Part shown: piece by piece, positions 6,991 to 12,927 of the stretch | Layout: each line of letters starts with the position of its first letter | Numbering within the stretch: the first letter of the stretch is position 1 | Assembly (NCBI GenBank): GCA_002455215.1 | Contig: DKKK01000175.1 | Coordinates: forward strand, 1 to 12,927 | Direction: 5' to 3' | From: Anaerolineales bacterium UBA6668 | GTDB taxonomy: Bacteria; Chloroflexota; Anaerolineae; Anaerolineales; UBA6668 | Length of the DNA: 12,927 nt | Position numbers and translations under genes: made by a program | The notes under the pieces: model-generated | The model's input: only the letters and a program-made list of their open reading frames with translations | Told to the model about the DNA's origin: nothing | Database searches by the model: none

Positions 6991-8041
6991 AAACTGCCAA
7001 CCTGCCCAGCCAGTTCAATGACCGCGCATACAAGAAGTTCCTGCAAAACCCAGTCATCGTTGCGGACTTTTTGCGCTCCTTTGTGGACCCGCACTGGATA
7101 GAAAAGCTGGACATTGAACACGCCGAACCACTCAAAAGTAGCTTCATCAACCCGCAGTACCGCCAATTCGAAAACGACGTACTCATCAAAATCCCGCTCA
7201 AAGACTCCGAAGAATCCGCCTACCTGTACATCCTGCTCGAACTGCAATCTACCAACGAAACCTACATGGCATTGCGGGTAGCCAACTACATCAGCCTGTT
7301 TTACTTGGACTTGTTGGCGCAAGGCTACAAAGAAAAGCGACTGCCGCAAGTTTTCCCGATCGTCTATTACAACGGCAGAGAGCGCTGGACAGCACCGAGT
7401 GAGTTGAGCGAGCTGGTGCAAAACGTGGTGGACATTCCCAAACAGTACGGCTTACAATGCGGCTACTACCCTATCTCCCTACGCGACCTACAAGTGGCGA
7501 CCGGCAAGTCGCGCAATTGGCACAACTGGCTGGGGCATTTTCGCCGATTGTGAAGGCCGAACTAGGGCAAGGAGAACTGGAAGGCATCATTGATGAAATC
7601 AAAACCATCCACCAGCAAAACCACCAAGTCGGCTCAATGCTGGGCAACTGGCTGTTGCTCAAAATGCAAAACAAAGTCAATTCAACAGAAACGGAAAAGC
7701 TACTTGATCTCTACTACAACCGCACGGAGGAACTAGACACCATGTTTAGCGATTTATTAGACCGCACCCAAACCAAGTGGATAATGAAAGGCAGAGAAGA
7801 AGGCAGAGAAGAAGGCAGAGAAGAAGGCATCGACATTGGGCTGGAAAAGGGTATTGACATTGGGGAACATATGGCTGTATTAGCCATGCTCAAGTCGAAA
7901 TTCGGTGTGCTGGAAGATTGGATGCAAGAGCGAGCCAAGCGGCTGGTAGATGAAATTGGGCTAGAAGCAACCGTCACGCGCATTCTAACCGCGCAGAGTT
8001 TAGAAGAATTATTCGGGGGTAGTGTTGTGCAGAAGGGCTGA
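6984..8041 (+). pseudogene. frameshifted Rpn-family recombination-promoting nuclease/putative transposase (PF04754-like)
   Basis: The first frame (6984-7553, 189 residues) carries the N-terminal Rpn/YhgA-like domain: NDRAYKKFLQNPVIVADFLRS, then FENDVLIKI with Asp65, YILLELQST with Glu86 and Gln88, and LPQVFPIVYYNGRERW. Asp65 and the ExQ pair fit a PD-(D/E)XK nuclease core. Around 7500-7540 the sense continues in the -1 frame (VAQLAQLAGAFSPIVKAEL) and runs to the TGA at 8039-8041. That frame includes the GREEGREEGREEG segment and the MAVLAMLKSKFG-type tail found in this family. The two parts make one gene broken by a net one-base loss or equivalent. I see no canonical slippery heptamer in the overlap, so programmed frameshifting is unlikely but not excluded. 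Rpn proteins are DNA endonucleases linked to RecA-independent recombination and are often multicopy. Here the gene follows the repeat-bracketed RHS cassette. Confidence 0.85.
7790..7825 (+). repeat. 12-bp tandem repeat, three copies
   Basis: GGCAGAGAAGAA is repeated exactly three times and encodes GREE units within the C-terminal part of the Rpn gene. Such Gly-Arg-Glu-Glu runs are common in this family and probably form a charged helix. The perfect copies suggest recent expansion. Confidence 0.9.
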
Positions 8042-8055
8042 TACCGACCTGTCAT

Positions 8056-8144
8056 ATTCGACATACCCAAAAATTGCGCTCGTTCTTATACAAAGGCGCA
8101 ATTCGACATTCGGCATGTGTACCCAAAATAGACTGATGCCGAAT
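8056..8144 (+). repeat. cluster of inverted and direct repeats upstream of rsfS
   Basis: Two perfect inverted repeats occur in under 80 bp: AATTGCGC (8072-8079) with GCGCAATT (8096-8103), 16-nt loop, and ATTCGGCAT (8108-8116) with ATGCCGAAT (8136-8144), 19-nt loop. Interleaved with them are two direct repeats, ATTCGACAT (8056-8064 and 8101-8109) and TACCCAAAA (8064-8072 and 8120-8128). A diverged copy of the first element lies beyond rsfS at about 8547-8583. There is no U-tract after either hairpin, so a simple terminator is unlikely. This looks like a degenerate palindromic or MITE-like element, or a structured leader for rsfS. Confidence 0.6.
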
Positions 8145-8154
8145 CCACTTTTAC

Positions 8155-8158
8155 GAGG
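8155..8158 (+). promoter_or_regulatory. Shine-Dalgarno GAGG that fixes the CTG start of rsfS
   Basis: GAGG lies at 8155-8158, six bases before CTG at 8165. It is the only Shine-Dalgarno-like sequence correctly placed for the conserved N-terminus of RsfS. The first conventional in-frame start, TTG at 8195, has no such site. Confidence 0.55.
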
Positions 8159-8164
8159 TTTATC

Positions 8165-8512
8165 CTGGAAACATTAGATTACGCTTACAAACTGTTGGAA
8201 ATTATCGAAGACCGCCAAGGGGAAAATATTCTTATCTTGGATATTCAAAATATTTCGATTATTGCAGATTATTTTGTGCTTGCCAGTTGCGACAACGAGC
8301 GCCAACTGAAGGCTGTTGCGCGTGCCATTGTAGACACATCCGATATAAAGCGCCATTTGCTTTTGGAAGGGCTGGATGACCAAGCCGCGAGTGGCTGGGT
8401 GTTGTTGGATTTGGGCGACATTATGGTGCATTTGTTTACCCGCGAACAACGCGATTATTACAACTTGGAAGAGTTGTGGCGTGCCGCGCATACGGTGGTA
8501 CAGGTGCAATAA
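8165..8512 (+). CDS. rsfS: ribosome silencing factor RsfS
   Basis: RsfS (formerly YbeB/RsfA, Iojap family) binds ribosomal protein uL14 on the large subunit and blocks joining with the small subunit, slowing translation under starvation. The frame encodes LETLDYAYKLLEIIEDRQGENI, then ISIIADYFVLASCDNERQ and GWVLLDLGDIMVHLFTREQRDYYNLEELW, which follow the family pattern from end to end. Starting at CTG 8165 gives 115 residues, normal for RsfS, and includes the first conserved helix (ETLDYAYKLLEII). There is a stop at 8129-8131 and no ATG, GTG or TTG between it and 8165. Starting at the TTG at 8195 would remove ten conserved residues. A GAGG six bases before the CTG supports the longer form. The gene is convergent with ndk and lacks the nadD and other partners often seen beside rsfS. 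Confidence 0.93.
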   Translation: METLDYAYKLLEIIEDRQGENILILDIQNISIIADYFVLASCDNERQLKAVARAIVDTSDIKRHLLLEGLDDQAASGWVLLDLGDIMVHLFTREQRDYYNLEELWRAAHTVVQVQ

Positions 8513-8518
8513 TTTTTT

Positions 8519-8544
8519 ATGCAAGGCAATTTGGGATTGCGCAT
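8519..8544 (+). other. bulged hairpin just after rsfS
   Basis: ATGC-AAG-GCAAT (8519-8530) pairs with ATTGC-GCAT (8536-8544) around a five-base loop, giving nine pairs with a three-base bulge. A second copy of the ATGCAAGGC left arm occurs at about 8567-8575. No U-tract follows. It may be part of a repetitive element or an mRNA 3' stabiliser. Confidence 0.35.
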
Positions 8545-8630
8545 GAAAATTGTGCTTGTTTCTTAAATGCAAGGCGAAATTCGTTCGTTGACACGCTTCA
8601 GATGTGTTGACCAAAAACCATACCGAATAA

Positions 8631-8657
8631 AAAAGCCTAGCGACTCGCTAGGCTTTT
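8631..8657. terminator. bidirectional intrinsic terminator between rsfS and ndk
   Basis: AAAAGCCTAGCG (8631-8642) and CGCTAGGCTTTT (8646-8657) form a perfect 12-bp stem with a three-base loop. On the plus strand the T-run is followed by GTTGTTG. On the minus strand it reads as six T bases. It lies between two convergent genes and should stop transcription from both, and it looks slightly stronger for ndk. Confidence 0.9.
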
Positions 8658-8677
8658 GTTGTTGTCAAGTGGACAGG

Positions 8678-9127
8678 TCACTCGTATAACCAGTTCTCGC
8701 CAATGCGTTCCCATGCTACCAATTCTTCAGGGCGGAACCATAGGGCAACTTCGGCTTGTCCATTTTCGGGGGAGTCGCTGGCATGAACGTGATTGCGCCC
8801 GACTTCCACAGCATAATCACCGCGCAAGGTGCCGGGGGCTGCGTTGGTGGGGTTGGTAGCGCCAACCACTTGGCGGACGGCTTCAATGACTTTCTTGCCT
8901 TCCCAAACCATCACTACCACTGGGCTACTGCAAATATAGCTGACCAAACCGTCATAAAATGATTTGCCAGCGTGGACGGCATAGTGAGACTCTGCCAAAC
9001 TACGTGGTACTTGCAACATTTTTACTGCCACCAAACGATAACCACGGCGTTCAATACGACTAATCACTTCGCCTGTCAACCCGCGTTGTACACCATCGGG
9101 TTTCACAATTACTAAACTGCGATCCAT
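8678..9127 (-). CDS. ndk: nucleoside diphosphate kinase
   Basis: Ndk transfers the gamma phosphate of ATP to nucleoside diphosphates through a phosphohistidine intermediate, balancing NTP and dNTP pools in the cytoplasm. The 149-residue product has the canonical start MDRSLVIVKPDGVQRGL with Lys9 and the active-site motif GRNHVHASDS, in which His115 (NxxHxSD) is the phosphorylated residue. The TNPTNAAPGTLRGD segment and the C-terminal WLYE are also typical. The length matches the family (about 135-155). GGAGA on the minus strand (9138-9142) lies 10 bases before the ATG. The gene follows the long TPR gene by 84 bp on the same strand and ends at the bidirectional terminator. Nothing suggests loss of function. 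Confidence 0.98.
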   Translation of the reverse strand: MDRSLVIVKPDGVQRGLTGEVISRIERRGYRLVAVKMLQVPRSLAESHYAVHAGKSFYDGLVSYICSSPVVVMVWEGKKVIEAVRQVVGATNPTNAAPGTLRGDYAVEVGRNHVHASDSPENGQAEVALWFRPEELVAWERIGENWLYE

Positions 9128-9190
9128 TTTGAAAAAATCTCCATAAAAATTTTGAGTTTTAACACTGTTTTCGAGTAGACTGAAAAATCA

Positions 9191-9207
9191 CACGAAACAG
9201 CACGAAA
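9191..9207. repeat. CACGAAA direct repeat with 10-bp period
   Basis: CACGAAA occurs at 9191-9197 and 9201-9207, one helical turn apart, in the short gap between the TPR gene stop and ndk. Such phasing would suit a regulator bound to one face of the DNA, but only two copies are present. Confidence 0.35.
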
Positions 9208-9211
9208 TTAA

Positions 9212-12200
9212 CTAAAGTTGTTGCAGTGCTTGTTTGTAGGCTTCAAGCGCTTCATCCAGCCGCTCTGCTTTGGAGAGCGCATCGCCGAGTACCTGATACA
9301 GTTCTGCGCGATGTCTGCGTGGTTGCTCTTTGACTGCCACCTGTAAATCTTCAATCACCGATGGGATTAGCTTACCACCGCGCACCAATTTTCCATAGCG
9401 TTGAATAGCCTGCGGGATTAAGCCGTCAAGGAGACTTTCACGGGCTTGCGCCAGATGGTCTGCGGGCAAATTGGCAGTTTTGGGTTTCCAAGCGTCCACT
9501 TGTGGGAGCATTGCATGTTCGCGCAAGTGGCTCTCGATATTTTCCTGCGGTTTTACTTCATCGCTGGGCAAACTTGGCGCGGAAATTTCCGCTACTGCGG
9601 AGACTTCCACCGTTTCCGCAACTTCGGGCACAAGTTGAGCTTCTGGCAATGTCGGCGCTTCGGCTGTGACCGGGCTTTCCGATGCCATGGGTGTCTCCAC
9701 TTCAACCCCCATGGCTTCCGGCAGGCGCATAAACCAATCATCAATTGGTGCTGGCTCGGTGCTAGCTTCTTCGGCAGGAGCAGAGTTTGCCGATAATTGG
9801 TTCAATTCAGCCATCACAGCGCTTTCGGGAGTTTCTGCACGCTCAACAGCGGGTTGACCTTGCGTATCTTCACCAACGCCGATAGCGTTTTTCAACCACT
9901 CGTCAAAATTGTCTATTCTTTCCGCTGGGCTCACCTGATGTGGGCGGTTCGCCGGTTTGACTGCGGGAATCTCATCTTGCACGGGTTGGTTTTCAGCTTC
10001 TTCAGGTAGCAAGTCGTTCAGCCAACCTTCCATGCCATCATTGAGTGTGCTGGTGGGCGGTTCAATATCAGCCAATTCAGCTTCAATTTTATCCGAATCC
10101 AGTGGCATGGGTTCGGCTGGCAACCAGTCGGGGCTTGCTTGCAGGGCATCAACACTTTGACTTTCTGTAAAAGTTGGCTTAAGCCAATCGGGTTCCGGCT
10201 CCAGCGGGGCTTCCAATTCCGAGATTGCTTCATTAATGATCGGCTCGGAAGGGATACTAACTTTCTGGAAGGTTTTTTCAAGCGCCGTATCCAGTTTCGC
10301 ACTTGGCTCATCCGCATCTGCCACTTTGGTCACGTTTTGTAACCAATCGGGTATTTCTTCGGTAGCAGGCGTTGCAGAAATATCCGCCAATGGGTTGAGC
10401 GAATCTTCGGGGGTGTTTTCCCCGCTTGCCATTGCTTCATGCAACCAATCCGGAATCTCCAAATTCTTGGCATCGGGTAAGAGTGCTTCTTTGGCTGATG
10501 ACAACCAATCTGGCTCGTTGGCAACTACATGACGGTCTGTGCCCTGCAGGTTGGTGGCAGTTGCCCGCAATTCTTGCGATTCCGAAAGTTCGGGTAGCCA
10601 CTCAATATCGTCTACCAGCGCATTTTCTTCGGGAGCAGAGACAACATTGCTCAGCCAATCCGGCGTTTCTTTGGCTTGTTGGTTTGCATGGGCTTCTATG
10701 GCTTCCCAATCTGGGGTGGGCAATACCGGAAATTCTTCCAAGCCAGCCAGTGGTTTAGTTTGCTGTTCACTGATGTTTAGTGTTTCCCCCGAGTCATTTC
10801 CCGCATTTGCAGTGGGTGTTTCTGCATGGGGTTCTTCTAACAAAAAGGCTAAATCGTTTACTTCGATGTCATCTGCTAGCCGTGTTTCAGCCGGCAGGTT
10901 AGGAATTTCGGCTAGCGCTTCGCTTGGCAATTCGGCAACAGCGGGCAAAATGAGTTCATCTTCAACGGGTGCAGGTTCTGCGCTATCTGCCGTATCAAAA
11001 AGCGTTTCTAAGAATTCGCGGGCAGATTTTTCGTCAGTCGGTAGGTCAGTGTCCGGGCGCACTGGCAGGCTAGCTTCGTAAAAATCGGTTTCTATGAAGT
11101 TTGCTTCGCCGGTGGCAGGTTCGCTAACCGGGGTGGTTTCAGCCGCAATGGGCAACTCTGCTACTGGCGGCAGTTCGGTTTCCGCATTGTCAGGGAGAGC
11201 GGTTTGCGGCATGTCTTTCGCGGCCACCGTTCCTTCGATGATGGTTTCATCACTGACAAGCGCTCCCGCAAAGTCCACTACTTCTGTCATTGGGGTTTCG
11301 GCTAGCGGCTCGGCAGGTGACTCCCGTTTCACACTGACCGGCTGAGTTTCTAGTTGCGAGAGTTCATACAATGTACGCTCTAACGAGTCGTCAGATAATG
11401 TATCGGATGTGGCTTCGCTGACATGCGGTTGTTCGGGCACAGCCCCGAAAATCGCCGCCAAATCTAGCGTGGGCAACGCCGTTGCTGATTGGTCGCCTGC
11501 TTGCGCTCGGTCAGGTTCTGGGGATACCGGCAAAAGTACGGGAATCACTTCGTCATCGTCTGGCAATTCTTCCGGTGCTTGTAGTTCTAGCGCTGGTTCG
11601 GCAGGGGCAGAGACTTCGTGGGGCGTCATTGCCTGTGCTTCTGCGCTGGCAATGGCTTCATCGGGGCGAATCTCTGGTGTACCGGACAGAATCTCACCTA
11701 GCCAATCTGGTATCTCACTCGGTTCTACCACACTCTCTTGGGTGACCGCACTTTTTGCAGGTGTGAGAACTTCGCTGGGCGGATTTGCCAACCATTCGGT
11801 TAATTCGCCATCTATGCGCTCTGGCGCACCGTCTACAGAAGTTTCCACTTTGGGTGCATCGGGGGTGATTGCGGGTGTCTCGGCATCGGTAGGTGTTTCG
11901 TTGAGCATCCAATCCGGCAAGGAGAGTGCGGGCAAATGGTTGTCGGGGCTGGGAGCGGGTGCTTCCACCGCGGGTGCGGGTGAAACAGACGCTTGGGCAA
12001 AAATATCGTTTAAGAAAGTGTCTTCAACCGCTTCATTGGCGGGCATTTGACTCTCACTTTGCTGGCTTAGGAATTCGCTTTCTTCACCAGACAAATCCAG
12101 CCAGCAGGTTTCACTACTTTCGGGTGTGCCAATCTCTCCCAAGAGCGGATTCATGCGTTGAACTTTTTCTAGATATTCTGCTTTGTCTGTTTCGGGGGCT

Positions 12201-12820
12201 AGCTTTGCCATGACACGGTTGGCAAGCATGTTGTTGGGATAGTCTTGCAAAATTTGCTGGGCAAGCTGGCGGCTTTCTTCTTGATTACCGGCTTCCCACC
12301 AGCACTCCAACAAGAGCGTTTGCAAATCCGGGCGGGCAGGTTCTTCCTTCAATGCGGCTTGCACTTCGGCTATTGCTTGGGGGTAGATGCCACCCCGCAG
12401 GTATAAACGTGCCAGCGTGCCACGCGTGAGACGCAAGCGGTCTACTTGCATTCCATTACGTTTGTGTTGCAGGCTGAAAAACGTTTTGCGTAGCGTATCG
12501 TTCGATGGTTGTTGCTCATACGCGCGGGTGGCGTGCCAAAGCGCTTCATCTAGTTTGCCTTGTTGTTCACTAGCGGTTGCCATACCGGAATGGGCAAACT
12601 GGTCGTTGGGCAGAGCGCTAAGTACTCGTTGAAAAAATTCTTCCGCAGTACCCACACTGCCACTTTTTAGCAAGGCTTGACCCACCAACTGGTAAGTTTG
12701 CAAATGGTGGGGATATTGCTCCAATACTTGGCGCAATTGGGTGAGTGCAGTTTCAATTTCTCCATTGTCAATGAGTGATTGAACTTCTTGGAGATATGTA
12801 GTTAGGGGAATTTTTCTCAT
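9212..12820 (-). CDS. large TPR protein with disordered PDWL-repeat middle
   Basis: ATG at 12820 gives 1202 residues. A TTG at 12832 would add four, but it lies only two bases after the -10 element and so upstream of the expected transcript start. Residues about 7-205 hold roughly five tetratricopeptide units (for example GEIETALTQLRQVLEQYP, GKLDEALWHATRAYEQQP, GIYPQAIAEVQAALKEEP). The last 85 residues return to TPR form (GLIPQAIQRYGKLV, ERLDEALEAYKQALQ). Between them about 900 residues are rich in Glu, Pro, Ala and Thr and look disordered and acidic. Nine PDW motifs occur there, seven as PDWL, with Trp at 304, 373, 705, 722, 772, 792, 826, 879 and 899. Related EWL, GWL and DWF variants lie at 343, 741, 933, 975 and 1029. 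There is no signal peptide or membrane helix, so it is probably cytoplasmic. TPRs bind proteins; a scaffold role with the PDWL motifs as docking sites is inferred. Confidence 0.88.
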   Translation of the reverse strand: MRKIPLTTYLQEVQSLIDNGEIETALTQLRQVLEQYPHHLQTYQLVGQALLKSGSVGTAEEFFQRVLSALPNDQFAHSGMATASEQQGKLDEALWHATRAYEQQPSNDTLRKTFFSLQHKRNGMQVDRLRLTRGTLARLYLRGGIYPQAIAEVQAALKEEPARPDLQTLLLECWWEAGNQEESRQLAQQILQDYPNNMLANRVMAKLAPETDKAEYLEKVQRMNPLLGEIGTPESSETCWLDLSGEESEFLSQQSESQMPANEAVEDTFLNDIFAQASVSPAPAVEAPAPSPDNHLPALSLPDWMLNETPTDAETPAITPDAPKVETSVDGAPERIDGELTEWLANPPSEVLTPAKSAVTQESVVEPSEIPDWLGEILSGTPEIRPDEAIASAEAQAMTPHEVSAPAEPALELQAPEELPDDDEVIPVLLPVSPEPDRAQAGDQSATALPTLDLAAIFGAVPEQPHVSEATSDTLSDDSLERTLYELSQLETQPVSVKRESPAEPLAETPMTEVVDFAGALVSDETIIEGTVAAKDMPQTALPDNAETELPPVAELPIAAETTPVSEPATGEANFIETDFYEASLPVRPDTDLPTDEKSAREFLETLFDTADSAEPAPVEDELILPAVAELPSEALAEIPNLPAETRLADDIEVNDLAFLLEEPHAETPTANAGNDSGETLNISEQQTKPLAGLEEFPVLPTPDWEAIEAHANQQAKETPDWLSNVVSAPEENALVDDIEWLPELSESQELRATATNLQGTDRHVVANEPDWLSSAKEALLPDAKNLEIPDWLHEAMASGENTPEDSLNPLADISATPATEEIPDWLQNVTKVADADEPSAKLDTALEKTFQKVSIPSEPIINEAISELEAPLEPEPDWLKPTFTESQSVDALQASPDWLPAEPMPLDSDKIEAELADIEPPTSTLNDGMEGWLNDLLPEEAENQPVQDEIPAVKPANRPHQVSPAERIDNFDEWLKNAIGVGEDTQGQPAVERAETPESAVMAELNQLSANSAPAEEASTEPAPIDDWFMRLPEAMGVEVETPMASESPVTAEAPTLPEAQLVPEVAETVEVSAVAEISAPSLPSDEVKPQENIESHLREHAMLPQVDAWKPKTANLPADHLAQARESLLDGLIPQAIQRYGKLVRGGKLIPSVIEDLQVAVKEQPRRHRAELYQVLGDALSKAERLDEALEAYKQALQQL

Positions 12821-12834
12821 AACGCTAGGCAACC

Positions 12835-12863
12835 AGTATAAAATGTGTGACTTAATAACACAA
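12835..12863 (-). promoter_or_regulatory. sigma-70-like promoter of the TPR gene
   Basis: On the minus strand TTGTGT (12863-12858) and TATACT (12840-12835) are separated by exactly 17 bp. Fourteen bases separate the -10 from the ATG at 12820, so the untranslated leader would be only about 7 bases. This is too short for a normal Shine-Dalgarno site, and none is visible. Confidence 0.6.
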
Positions 12864-12927
12864 TTTTACTACAACTTGAACAATTTACAAAATAAGGTGT
12901 ATTTATTGGGTGCGGTTCAAAGTTTCG

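Noticed and set aside
6948..7421. Minus-strand frame of 157 codons over the Rpn gene
   Set aside because: The plus strand encodes a clear Rpn domain across the same bases; the minus frame is its shadow.
7500..7553. Programmed -1 frameshift site in the Rpn gene
   Set aside because: No in-phase X XXY YYZ slippery heptamer is visible in the overlap, and Rpn proteins are not known to use recoding. A plain frameshift is simpler.
8072..8103. Inverted repeat as a terminator for the Rpn gene
   Set aside because: The stem is only 8 bp with a 16-nt loop and is followed by CGACATTCGG rather than a U-tract.
10539..11081. Plus-strand frame of 180 codons within the same gene
   Set aside because: It is an antisense shadow with repeated SQSG words produced by the PDWL codons, with no ribosome binding site or recognisable domain.
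9441..11940. Repeated CCAATCNGG words on the plus strand as a DNA-level repeat or protein-binding array
   Set aside because: They coincide in phase with PDW codons and the flanking DNA differs, so they are explained by protein-level motif conservation.
11409..12050. Long plus-strand frame of 213 codons opposite the TPR gene
   Set aside because: Its product is Ser/Ala/Gly-rich low-complexity sequence mirroring the acidic Pro-rich minus-strand protein. The minus strand has a coherent 1200-residue TPR protein with a promoter.

Overview
The window reads as chromosomal DNA from a bacterium, most plausibly a member of the Chloroflexota or a similar deep-branching lineage. This placement is an inference. 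It rests on three things: a MacB-type exporter operon with a CARDB/TIG-domain protein where a MacA adaptor would be expected, a very long TPR protein whose disordered middle is studded with PDWL motifs, and weak Shine-Dalgarno use with near-leaderless starts. No rRNA, tRNA or CRISPR array was seen.

Layout. Bases 1-440 hold a small putative exported protein with an unclear 5' end. Bases 539-4275 are a tight three-gene plus-strand operon: a MacB/LolD-like ATPase, a secreted protein with one TIG and about three CARDB-like domains, and a MacB/FtsX-fold permease. The ATPase and secreted-protein genes overlap by 4 bp (ATGA), and 6 bp separate the secreted-protein and permease genes. Bases 4312-6990 form an accessory island. 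A truncated RHS gene with a variable C-terminal domain (4379-5956) is followed after 2 bp by a membrane-anchored, very AT-rich hypothetical gene (5959-6756), a candidate toxin/immunity pair. The island is bracketed by two direct copies of a 74-bp block (64/74 identical by hand alignment). Each copy carries a -10-like hexamer six bases before an ATGAGCG start. The second copy drives a frameshifted Rpn-family (PF04754-like) nuclease/transposase gene (6984-8041).

Bases 8042-8164 are packed with inverted and direct repeats, followed by rsfS (ribosome silencing factor), which appears to start at a CTG codon. A convergent bidirectional terminator (8631-8657) separates rsfS from the minus-strand gene ndk (nucleoside diphosphate kinase). 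Upstream of ndk on the same strand lies a gene for a TPR protein of about 1200 residues with at least nine PDW motifs, preceded by a good sigma-70-like promoter near the right edge.

Functionally, the exporter operon is a self-contained envelope system. The RHS/hypothetical/Rpn block looks like mobile or conflict-related DNA inserted between housekeeping regions. rsfS, ndk and the TPR gene form the conserved right part. The least explained items are the repeat-bracketed RHS cassette with its candidate mobile leaderless promoter, and the PDWL-repeat protein.
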